DNA of 64,000 nt from Solwaraspora sp. WMMD1047 (GCF_029626155.1 NZ_JARUBL010000001.1:4258501-4322500); one strand, 5' to 3'; shown: positions 8,379 to 19,276, counted from the stretch's first letter. Notes: a model not told the origin generated them from the letters alone. Numbers and translations are program-made.

Positions 8379-9346
8379 GTTTCAAAGCCCCCGTTCCGCG
8401 AGTAAACCATGCGACGGCGGAGGCGGTCCTAGACAGGATGCTGTCATGGTACGGGCTATCTCATCCGCGCGAGATCTTGCCGTGGATCAACAGTAGGCCA
8501 GCATTGCGACTGTTTGACCTTCGGGAACCTACGGCCCTCGCGGACGCGGCCGCTGCGCTTCGGTCACCAATCGGAAGATTCAGGTTCCGTGTCGACTTCG
8601 GATGCAATGACTCAAAAGTTCATCCAATGCTACGCATACTCCGTAGCACCGACCATGTCTTGATGCTGGGACGGGAGATCGAACACCCTCTTGAGCATGA
8701 CGATCGTGATCAACACCGCGATTTCACCTCGGTCGTAACGGTTCGCAGTGTTCCCTCGGCCGGCGCCGCACTCAGCACCGACCGACTGCCGTTTCATCAG
8801 GACGGACTTGGCACGGCTGGGTCCGTGCGATATGTCGCGATGTGCCTAGATCACGGCCCGATCGCAGGGGGCAGCCAATTCTATGTCAACCTACTTGCCC
8901 ACGGCCTATTGCTCGCCCACCGCAATTGGAATCGGTTCGTTGATGCGACACAGGCAGACGCGTTGACGGTGACTCGCTTCTCGGGCTCCCAAGCGGTCAG
9001 CGTCACGGGTCCGATGTTCTATGTCGATGAGACGGGAGTGCCAGCAGCTCATTTTCGTGCTGGCGGCGGCGAGTATGAGGTGATGCCGAGCCCTCAGGTC
9101 GCGCCGTGGTTTGTCGAGTTTCTGCGCTCGCTATCCCACGCGGCTGAATCCGTTTCGTTGCTTTCGGGAGACTGCATCGTGGTCGATAACCTTTCTGTAG
9201 CGCATGCCAGGTCTGCCTTCACGGAATCGGATACACACTGTCGCAGACTTTCTCGAAAATGGTATGCAATCGACCCCACGCGAACTAGTGTCTGGAATCA
9301 AGCATCGTTCAGATTGGACCGAACTATCTACCGTGACCCAGAATGA
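8375..9346 (+). CDS. TauD/TfdA-like Fe(II)/2-oxoglutarate-dependent oxygenase
   Basis: A 323-residue non-haem iron oxygenase. The metal triad is visible: His141 and Asp143 in PFHQDGLG, and His277 in GDCIVVDNLSVAHAR. A basic stretch CRRLSRKWY about 14 residues after His277 supplies the 2-oxoglutarate-binding arginine. The layout is that of TauD and clavaminate-synthase-like hydroxylases, which use iron, oxygen and 2-oxoglutarate to hydroxylate or desaturate small molecules. Start GTG 8375 overlaps the stop of the upstream gene. With only a GNAT-like membrane protein as partner, this looks like a two-step tailoring unit; the substrate is unknown. Confidence 0.8.
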   Translation: MSFKAPVPRVNHATAEAVLDRMLSWYGLSHPREILPWINSRPALRLFDLREPTALADAAAALRSPIGRFRFRVDFGCNDSKVHPMLRILRSTDHVLMLGREIEHPLEHDDRDQHRDFTSVVTVRSVPSAGAALSTDRLPFHQDGLGTAGSVRYVAMCLDHGPIAGGSQFYVNLLAHGLLLAHRNWNRFVDATQADALTVTRFSGSQAVSVTGPMFYVDETGVPAAHFRAGGGEYEVMPSPQVAPWFVEFLRSLSHAAESVSLLSGDCIVVDNLSVAHARSAFTESDTHCRRLSRKWYAIDPTRTSVWNQASFRLDRTIYRDPE

Positions 9347-9445
9347 GTGCCGCCATCGTTACTGGCAGAAGCGGATCTGACGGTTTACCAGCTACGGTAG
9401 CCTTGTCCAAAGGAGCGGCACCAGACCACGCGGTCGACGCCGCCT

Positions 9446-9473
9446 GGAGGCACTCTATTCGGCACGACCGAGC
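9446..9473 (+). repeat. Dispersed 28-bp element, copy C
   Basis: Carries GGAGGCA, then TTCGGCACGACCG and a terminal GC, as at 4681 and 7135. It sits in the 288-bp gap between the oxygenase gene and the next small membrane-protein gene. Nothing else is recognisable in that gap. Confidence 0.6.
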
Positions 9474-9634
9474 GTTCTAACCTACCCAACTGCCTGTCAC
9501 GTAGCGTTACGCCCGGTCGCGACACACGCGGAGACCAGATCATGCGCCTGGCGTCGGACGAGTTCGCTTCTTGGCACGGCGGACATCTCACTTGCGGACC
9601 GATGGCACGATGAGACACTCGAGGAGGTGCTCTG

Positions 9635-10133
9635 GTGGCGACTGTGCTCTCAATTGTCAGTGTTCTTGTCGCTGCGGTCTCGTTGCTCTTTTCGGGATGG
9701 CAAGCGCGCATACTGTCGCGCCAAACCGCGGTACAGAACGGGATGGCCGGCGCCGCCACCATGCAAGAACTCTTCAACTGGCTGCATGAAGTGCAAGGTC
9801 GCCTTCTCGACGAGCCACGGCTTCTGCCGTTCTTCCAGGTAGGAGAGTCTGTCCCGCAGGATCTGAGCCCTCACGAGAGGGTTCGGCTTCGGACGTATGC
9901 CTCGATGTATTCCGATGTGCTCACCATCGGCCTCTTTTTTCACAAGTCCGTCCCCCCAGACTGATTCTTTCAAGGAATGGAGTGCATTCTGTATTCGGAT
10001 GCTAGAGCACTCCGAGCCGATCAGGGTTGAGGTTGCAAACAAGCCGTTCGGCTGTCCCGATCTATGGCCGCTACTACGCGATCACTTCCCGGAGGCGCCT
10101 GAGCCGACCACGCAGCGCCTCCGGACTAATTGA
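9635..10133 (+). pseudogene. Small single-helix membrane protein, frameshifted
   Basis: Starts at GTG 9635, with GAGGAGGTG upstream, and opens with one transmembrane helix (LSIVSVLVAAVSLLFSGWQARIL). A soluble part follows (MQELFNWLHEVQGRLLDEPRLLPFF, then MYSDVLTIGLFFHKSVP). A run of six C at 9952-9957 shifts the frame to a premature TGA. With one C fewer it continues as QTDSFKEWSAFCIRMLEHSEPIRVEVANKPFGCPDLWPLLRDHF to a stop at 10131, giving 165 residues. The family resembles small actinobacterial hypothetical membrane proteins. The last 62 bases are also present in the right-hand duplicate at 12172, because the insertion sequence duplicated this gene end. Confidence 0.7.
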
Positions 10134-10401
10134 TCGGCCGAACGACTTCGTCGCGCTCATCTCGGCATGAGTGTGTGTCAGACGAGGTCCTCGAAGGATT
10201 CCTCTCCAGGGCGCCAGCACATCCACTTCCTATCCTTGAAGCCGGTCAACAGCGCGATCTCCGGCCCGGGGACATCACCGACGTCGGGATGCAAACAGAT
10301 CGTCCCTTCGTCGAACTCGATCCGAAGGCCACGGCCCGTCTCCTCTGCTGTCGCGACAACCTGGCTCGGTATGAACGCGCGCAACGCGTCGGCCCAGCCC
10401 T
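10072..10401. repeat. 330-bp direct repeat flanking the insertion sequence, left copy
   Basis: Identical, base for base, to 12172-12501 (offset 2100). A further four bases (CCTG) also match but belong to the left terminal inverted repeat. Very long target duplications are known for IS1634 and the related IS1549, so this is best read as a target-site duplication. Confidence 0.88.
10178..10401 (-). pseudogene. C-terminal fragment of a conserved hypothetical gene, duplicated by the IS
   Basis: The fragment encodes the last 75 or so residues (EGWADALRAFIPSQVV to the end PGEESFEDLV) of the gene that is intact at 12278-12661. Its upstream part is replaced by the insertion sequence. It has no start or promoter of its own. 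Its 100% identity to the intact copy shows that the duplication is recent. Confidence 0.85.
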
Positions 10402-10417
10402 CCTGAGTTTGGTCACT
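10402..10417 (+). repeat. Left terminal inverted repeat of the IS
   Basis: CCTGAGTTTGGTCACT, pairing at 14 of 16 positions with the reverse complement of 12156-12171. Confidence 0.75.
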
Positions 10418-10513
10418 GGCTCGCGGCGTGACGGTGGGCAGTGCGCTGACCTGGGGTGTTGGGTGTTGGTGGGGTGTTTCTGAGGCACTAATTGGTCCCC
10501 TACGCTCGGGTTC

Positions 10514-12160
10514 GTGGCGTGGATTCGGCGGGTGCGGACGGCTTCGGGCGCGACGGCGGTGCAGATCGCCGAGTCTGTTGGCGGGCGTCGGCGGATCGTT
10601 GCTCATCTGGGTTCGGCGCGTACCGAGGCTGAGTTGGGGCTGCTGGTCTCGCGGGCCCGTGAGCTGCTCGCTGATCCGGGGCAGGGCGAGTTGGAGCTTG
10701 GCGTCGAGCCGGTCGCTGCGAGGGCGAGGCTGGTCGGCCCGGCCGGTGACGCGGCGCTGTTCGACCTCGACGGGTCGGTGGGGCGTGGGCCGGCGGCGGT
10801 CGCCGCGCCGCGGGTGGTGTCGACGGCATCGCGGGTGTTGTACGAGGTGCTGGCCTCGGTGTTCACGTCGCTGGGGTTCGACGCTGTGGGCGACAGGGTT
10901 TTCCGGGACCTGGTGATCGCGCGGATCGTGGAGCCGACCTCGATCCGCGACACCGGTCGGGTGCTGACCGATCTGGGGTGTAAGCCGGCCAGTGAGAAGA
11001 CGATGCGCCGCACCCTGACCCGCGCGCACACGGGCGAATACCGCGACCAGATCGCAAAGTTGTGCTTCGCCCACGCCTCGGGCAGCGGCGACGTCAGCCT
11101 GTGTTTGTACGACGTGACCACCTTGTACTTCGAGGCGGACAAGGAGGACGACCTGCGTAGGGTCGGGTACTCCAAGGAACGGCGGGTGGACCCGCAGATC
11201 GTCGTCGGGCTGCTCGTCGACCGGTACGGGTTCCCGTTGGAGATCGGCTGCTTCGAAGGCAACAAGGCCGAGACGTTGACGTTGCTGCCCATCATTCGCC
11301 AGTTCCAGGATCGCCACCAGATCGAGGGCATGGTCATCGTCGCCGACGCCGGCATGCTCTCGGCGACCAACCTGCGCGAGCTCGACGACGCCGGCCTCGG
11401 CTTCATCGTCGGTTCACGCACCACCAAGGCGCCGATCGACCTGGAGTCCCACTACCGCTGGCACGGGACCTACTTCACCGACGGGCAGCTCATCGACACG
11501 ATCACCCCCCGCACCGGCGCCAACCGCGACAACGACCCCGCCCTCAAGGCCGAACCGGTGTGGAACCCGCGAACGCACCCGTCCTCATGGCGAGCGGTGT
11601 GGGCATACTCGGCCACCCGCGCCGCCCGGGACAACAAAACCCTCAACGCCCAAGAGGCCAAAGCGCGGGCCGTCGTCGCCGGGGAGAAGACACCCCGGAC
11701 CCCGAGGTTCGTCACCGTCAAAAGCGACGCCCGCACCCTCGACGAAGCGTCGCTGGCCAGAGCACGCAAGCTCGTCGGGCTCAAAGGCTACGTCACCAAC
11801 ATCGGCCACCAGGTGATGAACCCGAGCGAGGTGACCTCCAACTACCACGACCTGTGGCACGTCGAGCAGTCCTTCCGCATGTCCAAGACCGACCTCGCCG
11901 CCCGACCCATGTTCCACCACACCAAGGACGCCATCGAGGCGCACCTGACCATCGTCTTCACCGCCCTGGCCGTCACCCGCGAAGTCCAAACCCGCACCGG
12001 ACTCGCGATCCGCAACGTCCTGCGTCAACTACGACCGCTGCGATCCGCCACTCTCGCGATCAACAACGCCACCCACACCTTCCCACCCCAGATCAACCCC
12101 GACCGGCAGACCATCATCGACGCCCTCACCACCAGCGCACCTCAGGCACTAACCGAATGA
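10514..12160 (+). CDS. IS1634-family DDE transposase
   Basis: A 548-residue transposase of the IS4-like DDE superfamily, IS1634 group. The N-terminal region (WIRRVRTASGATAVQIAESVGGRRRI) is typical of the group. Candidate catalytic acids are the Asp in CLYDVTTLYFEAD, the Asp in GMVIVADAGMLS and the Glu in LWHVEQSFRMSKTDLAARPMFH. Segments GYSKERRVDPQIVVGLLVD and PLEIGCFEGNKAETLTLLP are also characteristic. The frame is uninterrupted, so the element is probably still active. Start GTG 10514; the promoter presumably lies in the 110-bp left leader. Confidence 0.93.
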   Translation: MAWIRRVRTASGATAVQIAESVGGRRRIVAHLGSARTEAELGLLVSRARELLADPGQGELELGVEPVAARARLVGPAGDAALFDLDGSVGRGPAAVAAPRVVSTASRVLYEVLASVFTSLGFDAVGDRVFRDLVIARIVEPTSIRDTGRVLTDLGCKPASEKTMRRTLTRAHTGEYRDQIAKLCFAHASGSGDVSLCLYDVTTLYFEADKEDDLRRVGYSKERRVDPQIVVGLLVDRYGFPLEIGCFEGNKAETLTLLPIIRQFQDRHQIEGMVIVADAGMLSATNLRELDDAGLGFIVGSRTTKAPIDLESHYRWHGTYFTDGQLIDTITPRTGANRDNDPALKAEPVWNPRTHPSSWRAVWAYSATRAARDNKTLNAQEAKARAVVAGEKTPRTPRFVTVKSDARTLDEASLARARKLVGLKGYVTNIGHQVMNPSEVTSNYHDLWHVEQSFRMSKTDLAARPMFHHTKDAIEAHLTIVFTALAVTREVQTRTGLAIRNVLRQLRPLRSATLAINNATHTFPPQINPDRQTIIDALTTSAPQALTE

Positions 12161-12171
12161 CCGAACTCAGG
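12156..12171 (-). repeat. Right terminal inverted repeat of the IS
   Basis: Reverse complement reads CCTGAGTTCGGTCATT. It contains the last codons and the stop of the transposase gene. Confidence 0.75.
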
Positions 12172-12501
12172 TACTACGCGATCACTTCCCGGAGGCGCCT
12201 GAGCCGACCACGCAGCGCCTCCGGACTAATTGATCGGCCGAACGACTTCGTCGCGCTCATCTCGGCATGAGTGTGTGTCAGACGAGGTCCTCGAAGGATT
12301 CCTCTCCAGGGCGCCAGCACATCCACTTCCTATCCTTGAAGCCGGTCAACAGCGCGATCTCCGGCCCGGGGACATCACCGACGTCGGGATGCAAACAGAT
12401 CGTCCCTTCGTCGAACTCGATCCGAAGGCCACGGCCCGTCTCCTCTGCTGTCGCGACAACCTGGCTCGGTATGAACGCGCGCAACGCGTCGGCCCAGCCC
12501 T
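12172..12501. repeat. 330-bp direct repeat flanking the insertion sequence, right copy
   Basis: Identical to 10072-10401. Joining base 10071 to 12172 reconstructs the empty target, in which the small membrane-protein gene and the minus-strand hypothetical gene are convergent and 44 bp apart. Confidence 0.88.
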
Positions 12502-12661
12502 CCTGCCCCGGAGCGATGAGACCGGCGGGAGTCTCCACAACGGGCAACACATCGCAGTTGAGGACCGGCATGTCTTCCGTTTGGCTGTCGAAGCGCAGTT
12601 GGACGTAGTCCATGACGAACTGGACCGAGTAAAGGCGGAAGCCGACGAGCCGACTCAGCAA
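12278..12661 (-). CDS. Conserved actinobacterial hypothetical protein
   Basis: A 127-residue protein of unknown function: MLSRLVGFRLYSVQFVMDYVQLRFD, then PVLNCDVLPVVET, a variable loop, and a C-terminal part IRFE-like strand EFDEGTICLHPDV followed by the family-typical KWMCWRPGEESFEDL. I recall similar 125-130-residue proteins in Streptomyces and Micromonospora, often beside regulators. This copy is complete; a truncated twin lies left of the insertion sequence. The GntR-type gene upstream on the same strand (12764-12988) may be cotranscribed. Confidence 0.72.
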   Translation of the reverse strand: MLSRLVGFRLYSVQFVMDYVQLRFDSQTEDMPVLNCDVLPVVETPAGLIAPGQEGWADALRAFIPSQVVATAEETGRGLRIEFDEGTICLHPDVGDVPGPEIALLTGFKDRKWMCWRPGEESFEDLV

Positions 12662-12763
12662 CGCGTTGGGTTCGTACGCACCATCACGCAGACAGCACTC
12701 GTCGTCCGGCCGGTTGGAGGCGGGATCGGGGCGGGCGGCGGTGCTGATGAGTCGCGCCGGTGG

Positions 12764-12988
12764 TCAGTCGGGGCGATCCGCGACAAATACCCCGAGCCCG
12801 TGTACGCCTTGAACCAGGCCCTGCGTCTGGAGCACAAGGACCGCTTGGCGGACGACGCCTGCCGAGACGCCGTGCTCGGCACGGAGTTGAGCCGTCGAGG
12901 GCAGCTTGTCCCCCGACTTGAGCTGGCCGGACGCGATCTGATCCCGAATGTGATCAGCGATCAACGCCCATTTCGGTTTGGTGGGCAT
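12764..12988 (-). CDS. Short GntR-family winged-helix protein
   Basis: A 74-residue protein that is essentially only the GntR winged helix: WALIADHIRDQIASGQLKSGDKLPS, then recognition helix VSAGVVRQAVLVLQTQGLV and wing GLGVFVADRP. There is no C-terminal effector domain. Start ATG 12988 is supported by GGGAG 6 bp upstream. Stand-alone domains of this size occur in actinomycetes near integrated elements. It probably regulates itself and the downstream hypothetical gene; this is inferred from position only. Confidence 0.85.
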   Translation of the reverse strand: MPTKPKWALIADHIRDQIASGQLKSGDKLPSTAQLRAEHGVSAGVVRQAVLVLQTQGLVQGVHGLGVFVADRPD

Positions 12989-13220
12989 GGTGGCTCCCAG
13001 GTCTGCGCCACCATTTGATCACAGTCGGCTTTACGTGACAAGTACGGTAGAGCTATCGTTGACTTTACTAGTGTTGTCTGGCGAAGTTTACGCCGATCGG
13101 CTCCCAGGTCTGCAACCAGAGGTGTTGGTCCGTTCCATCCGCAGAGAGCCCGGCTGATCGGCCCCCCGGTCGGCCGGGCGAAGCGCACCTGCCCGCATCC
13201 CTGCCCGGGAGGTAACGCAC

Positions 13221-13580
13221 GTGGAACAGCAGCAGCCGGACAACCGGTCGACCGTGTGGCGGCGGACCGGGCCGAGCCGGCGACCCGACGAGGACTCGAC
13301 GAACCCGCCACCAGCCCCGCCGACGATTCCCGTACCAGCGGACCCTGCGGCCACCCGACCGGCGGACCCGGCCGACTCGGCGGCCGTCGTCCCGTTCAGC
13401 GAGCTGGCCGCAATGGCGGCGCAGATCCTGTTCAGCCACCCGCCGCAACATGTGGCCCGCTGGGTGTGCTCCTGCGGCGAGGAGTACCCGTGCGCGTCGG
13501 TGCGCTGGGCGCTGCGCGTCAACGCCGCCGCCCTGGCCGCCGCCGAGCACCCGCCACCGCCGGCCCGGGTCAGGCCGTGA
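13221..13580 (+). CDS. Hypothetical protein with CxCG motif
   Basis: A 119-residue protein. The N-terminal half is proline-rich and probably disordered; the C-terminal half is folded (ELAAMAAQILFSHPPQHVARWVCSCGEEYPC, then ASVRWALRVNAAAL). The C-x-C-G-x4-P-C spacing could bind a metal. Start GTG 13221 has GGGAGG 7 bp upstream. GTGA overlap with the next gene shows translational coupling. No function is known to me. Confidence 0.68.
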   Translation: MEQQQPDNRSTVWRRTGPSRRPDEDSTNPPPAPPTIPVPADPAATRPADPADSAAVVPFSELAAMAAQILFSHPPQHVARWVCSCGEEYPCASVRWALRVNAAALAAAEHPPPPARVRP

Positions 13581-14185
13581 CCACCACCGAGGACCACGCG
13601 TCCCTTCCGGCCGCGATCGCCGCCGGGGCCACGACCGCCGGGGCGGTGATCCGGGCCGAGCGGGCGGCGACCGTACGGCGCGGCCTGGTCCGGCCCCGGC
13701 GCGACCACCGGGAACGCCGCCAAGATCAGCACCGCCGGGGTACGGCAGTCCTCGGCGCGTACGCCCGGCCGATCCGCGACCTGGTCACCGGTCGGGTCCG
13801 CGCCTACCACGCCCGGCTGCGCCGGTTCGACGACACCGACTGGCGCGGCTACGCCCGCTTCCTCGACCTGGCATTCGCCCTCGCCGTCGGCCAGCACTTC
13901 CAACCCGGCCAGGACCGGGTACCCGTCATCCGGTTCGTGGCCGCCGCCCGGGCGACCTACCACCCGGGCGGCGCCAACCTCGACCCCAACCTGGCCGAAT
14001 GCCTGATCAGCGCCGCCCTGGGCGAGCGCCGGCGGCCCCCGGTCACTCCGGCGTGCGTCGCCGCCCTGACGCTGCTGCTGGTCGCCCTGCTCCGCGAGGA
14101 CGGCCGCACCGACCTGGACGGCTTCCTGCGCCTGGCCGAGGACCTCGACCGCACCGACGATCCGACGCGCGACGCACCGCTGTAG
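13577..14185 (+). CDS. Hypothetical protein, coupled to the CxCG protein
   Basis: A 202-residue, alanine- and arginine-rich, apparently soluble and largely helical protein (LGAYARPIRDLVTGRVRAYHARLRRF, then YARFLDLAFALAVGQHF). The GTG start 13577 overlaps the preceding stop, so the true start is well defined although the frame is open upstream. I do not recognise the family. The pair sits immediately upstream of glgE but 104 bp away and shows no link to glucan metabolism. Confidence 0.62.
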   Translation: MTTTEDHASLPAAIAAGATTAGAVIRAERAATVRRGLVRPRRDHRERRQDQHRRGTAVLGAYARPIRDLVTGRVRAYHARLRRFDDTDWRGYARFLDLAFALAVGQHFQPGQDRVPVIRFVAAARATYHPGGANLDPNLAECLISAALGERRRPPVTPACVAALTLLLVALLREDGRTDLDGFLRLAEDLDRTDDPTRDAPL

Positions 14186-14289
14186 GACACAGCACGACGA
14201 ACCGTCGGCTCGGAACTGGACGAGTGCGGCCGCTCACCGCTGCGCCCACCGCCCGGGTGCGAGCGGATCATTGGCAGTAGGTTGGCAGG

Positions 14290-16358
14290 GTGACTGGACG
14301 GTTCCCGATCGAGGACGTGTCGCCCTCGGTCGCCTGCGGCCGCTACCCGGCCAAGGCGGTCGTCGACGAGCTGGTGCCGGTGTCGGCCCGCGCCTACCGG
14401 GAGGGCCACGAGTCGCTCGGCTGCACCCTCGTCTGGCAGGGGCCGGACGGCCGGACCGGCGGACCGGTCCGGATGGCACCGGGCGAGAACGACACCTGGC
14501 AGGCAACCATCACACCGGACGCCGTCGGCGCCTGGAGCTTCACCGTCGAGGCGTTCGACGACCCCTACCTGACCTGGCACAACGCGGTCACCAAGAAGAC
14601 CGCCGCCGGCCAGGGGCCGGCCGAGCTCGCCAACGACCTGGCCGCCGGCGCCGCCCTGCTCGACGAGGCGGTCGCCCTGGTCGGCAAGAAGAGCAAATCC
14701 GGGGTACGCGCAGCAGCCGCCGCCCTGCGCGACGAGACACTGCCGCTGGCCGAGCGCCTGGCCCCTGCCCTCGACCTGGCCGACCTGCTCTGGCGGCGCC
14801 CGGTGCGGCGGCTGGTCACCGCCAGCGGACCGCACCCGATCTGGGTGGACCGCAAGCGGGCGCTCTACTCCGCCTGGTACGAGTTCTTCCCCCGCTCCGA
14901 GGGCATCGACGACACCCCCGGCCGGCACGGCACCTTCGCCACCGCCACCGCCCGGCTGCCCGGCGTCGCCGCGATGGGCTTCGACGTGCTCTACCTGCCG
15001 CCGATCCACCCGATCGGGCGGGTCAACCGCAAGGGCCGCAACAACACGCTTGTCGCCGAACCCGACGACGTCGGCTCGCCGTGGGCGATCGGCGCGGCCG
15101 AGGGCGGCCACGACGCCATCCACCCCGACCTCGGTACGCCGGCCGACTTCCGGGCCTTCATCGCCGCCGCCGCCGACGTCGGCCTGGAGGTGGCGATGGA
15201 CCTGGCGTTGCAGTGCGCGCCGGACCACCCCTGGGTCACCGCGCACCCGGAATGGCTCACCACCCGCCCCGACGGCACCATCGCGTACGCGGAGAACCCA
15301 CCCAAGCGCTACCAGGACATCTACCCGCTGAACTTCGACAACGACCCGGACGGGATCCGGGCCGAGATCCTGCGGGTGGTCCGGCACTGGGTCGGCGAGG
15401 GCATCAGGATCTTCCGGGTGGACAACCCGCACACCAAGCCGTTCGACTTCTGGCACTGGCTGATCTTCCAGATCAAGAAGACCGACCCGGACGTGCTCTT
15501 CCTCGCCGAGGCGTTCACCCGGCCGGCGATCATGCACGGGCTCGGCAAGATCGGCTTCAGTCAGTCGTACACCTATTTCACCTGGCGGACCGACGCGGCG
15601 CAGATGCGCCGGTACTGCGAGGAGCTGGTCGCCGCCGCCGACCACATGCGGCCGAACTTCTGGCCCAACACGCCGGACATCCTGCACGAGACGCTGCAGC
15701 ACGGCGGGCCGCCGATGTTCGCCATCCGGGCGATCCTGGCCAGCCTGCTGGTCCCCTCCTGGGGCATGTACGCCGGGTACGAGCTGTTCGAGCACGTCGC
15801 CCGGCCGGGCGCCGAGGAGTACCTGGACAACGAGAAGTACCAGATCCGGCACCGGGACTGGGCGGCCGCCGAGGCGCAGGGGCGCTCGCTGGCGCCGTTC
15901 ATCGCCCGGCTGAACGCGATCCGGCGGGAGAACCCGGCCCTGCACTGGCTGCGCAACCTGCGGTTCCACGACATCGACAACCCGGCCCTGCTCTGCTGGT
16001 CCAAGCGCGACCCGGTCACCGGCAACACCGTCCTGGTGGTCTGCACCTTCGACCCGACGAACGTGCAGTGGGGCAACACCACCCTGGACATGCCCGCGCT
16101 CGGGCTCGACTGGCCCGACCGGTTCACCGTCACCGACCTGCTCTCCGGCGCCAGCTACGACTGGGGCCAGCACAACGCGGTCCGGCTCGACCCGCTACTC
16201 GGCCCGGCCCACGTCTTCACGGTGCACGCACACGGCCGCCCACCCCAGGCGGACGGCGACGCCGAGCCCGGCTCAGAAGGTCCAGCACGCGGCGACGCCG
16301 CACCCCGATCAGAAGGTCCGACGCGCGGCGACGCCGCGCCCCGCGCAGAAGGTGACCA

Positions 16359-16371
<13 letters not shown>
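14290..16371 (+). CDS. glgE: GlgE, alpha-1,4-glucan:maltose-1-phosphate maltosyltransferase
   Basis: A 693-residue GH13 (subfamily 3) enzyme that transfers maltosyl units from alpha-maltose 1-phosphate to the growing alpha-glucan. Visible features are the N-terminal beta domain, then [45 protein letters not shown], the nucleophile region [13 protein letters not shown] (catalytic Asp in RVDN), the acid/base region [11 protein letters not shown] (Glu) and YTYFTWR. Start is GTG 14290. The stop overlaps glgB by 13 bp, so the two form an operon. The C-terminal tail carries three 12-residue repeats not needed for the fold. GlgM (window start) makes its substrate; GlgB branches its product. Confidence 0.95.
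16255..16362 (+). repeat. Three tandem 36-bp units in the GlgE tail
   Basis: Units at 16255-16290, 16291-16326 and 16327-16362 encode [24 protein letters not shown] and [12 protein letters not shown]. They lie after the last conserved strand of GlgE and run into the glgB start, so the glgB ribosome-binding site lies inside the third unit. Confidence 0.85.
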
Positions 16372-18470
<2,099 letters not shown>

Positions 18471-18535
18471 CGCCGGGCCGACGCCGGGCGTCGCTTGACC
18501 GCCGGCGCTAGCCTGCCCGATGGGGAGGCGTAACC

Positions 18536-19276
18536 GTGGAGATCAGCCTGGCCGAATGGACCGTCGCCGGACGCCGGTTGACCGCAGCCGCGGGCAGCGT
18601 CGTCGGCCGTCGGTACCGCGCCAACTACGACGTGTTCCACCTGGACGCCGCGCGACCACTCGCGGTGGTGGCGGACGGGATGGGCGACGGTCCGGGAAGT
18701 ACGGCCGCCGGACGTACGGCGATGGACGTCTTCGTCCGGCACGCCGCGTCGGCCCAGGATGCGGGCGCCCTACGCGGTGCGGTGGCCGAGGTTCAGCGGG
18801 CGGTGATCGCGGCGGGCCGCGAGCTGTCCGACCTGACCGGGTGCACGCTCACCGCCTTCGTCGGTGATTCCTCGGCCGGCGCCGCCTGGCTGGTGCAGCT
18901 CGGCGACTCGCGGGCGTACCGGCTGCGCGACGGACTGCTTGAGCTGCTTACGGTCGATCACACCGCCGCCTGGCTCGGGGTGCTGAACGGTTGGTACGCG
19001 CCGGATTCCCCACCGGGCCGGGCCGCCCGCTACCGGCTGACCCGCTACGCCGGACATCCCGGCGCGCCGGAGCCCGACCTGCTCAACGTCAGCCTGCGCC
19101 CCGGCGACCGGTTCCTGCTCTGCACGGACGGCGTCGCCGACCAGGTCGGCTACGACCGCATCAGCCAGGTCGTCGCGGGCGAGGCGAACCCCGGCGCGGC
19201 GGTGCGGACGCTGCTGACCGACACCCTGGTGACCGGGGACGACAACGCGACCGCGGTGCTCCTCAACGTCGGGTGA
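18536..19276 (+). CDS. PP2C-type serine/threonine protein phosphatase
   Basis: A 246-residue metal-dependent phosphatase of the PP2C/SpoIIE type. Motifs seen are RYRANYDVFHLDAARPLAVVADGMGD (metal-binding Asp in VADGMG), TGCTLTAFVGD, VQLGDSRAYRLRDG, CTDGVADQV (metal Asp) and GDDNATAVLL. Start GTG 18536 has GGGGAGG 7 bp upstream. It probably counters a Ser/Thr kinase encoded elsewhere, as none is in the window. Its 3' end overlaps the convergent gene at 19263 by 14 bp. Confidence 0.9.
   Translation: MEISLAEWTVAGRRLTAAAGSVVGRRYRANYDVFHLDAARPLAVVADGMGDGPGSTAAGRTAMDVFVRHAASAQDAGALRGAVAEVQRAVIAAGRELSDLTGCTLTAFVGDSSAGAAWLVQLGDSRAYRLRDGLLELLTVDHTAAWLGVLNGWYAPDSPPGRAARYRLTRYAGHPGAPEPDLLNVSLRPGDRFLLCTDGVADQVGYDRISQVVAGEANPGAAVRTLLTDTLVTGDDNATAVLLNVG

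Larger units (their letters stand above)
10402..12171 (+). mobile_element. IS1634-like insertion sequence, intact
   Basis: A 1770-bp element with one transposase gene. The left end CCTGAGTTTGGTCACT and the reverse complement of the right end CCTGAGTTCGGTCATT match at 14 of 16 positions. The transposase stop lies inside the right repeat. Flanking sequences are perfect 330-bp direct repeats. Because that duplication is so long, both neighbouring genes keep one complete end or copy: the upstream gene end on the left, the downstream gene whole on the right. Confidence 0.88.

Noticed and set aside
10178-11317. A 379-codon minus-strand frame joining the conserved hypothetical fragment to the insertion sequence.
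   Set aside because: It is an accidental fusion: the first part is antisense to the transposase and only the last 75 codons are the duplicated gene fragment.
12230-13018. A 262-codon plus-strand frame.
   Set aside because: Antisense to the conserved hypothetical gene and the GntR-type gene, both of which have recognisable family features.
13957-16173. A 738-codon minus-strand frame opposite glgE.
   Set aside because: Antisense shadow; GlgE motifs on the plus strand are unambiguous.
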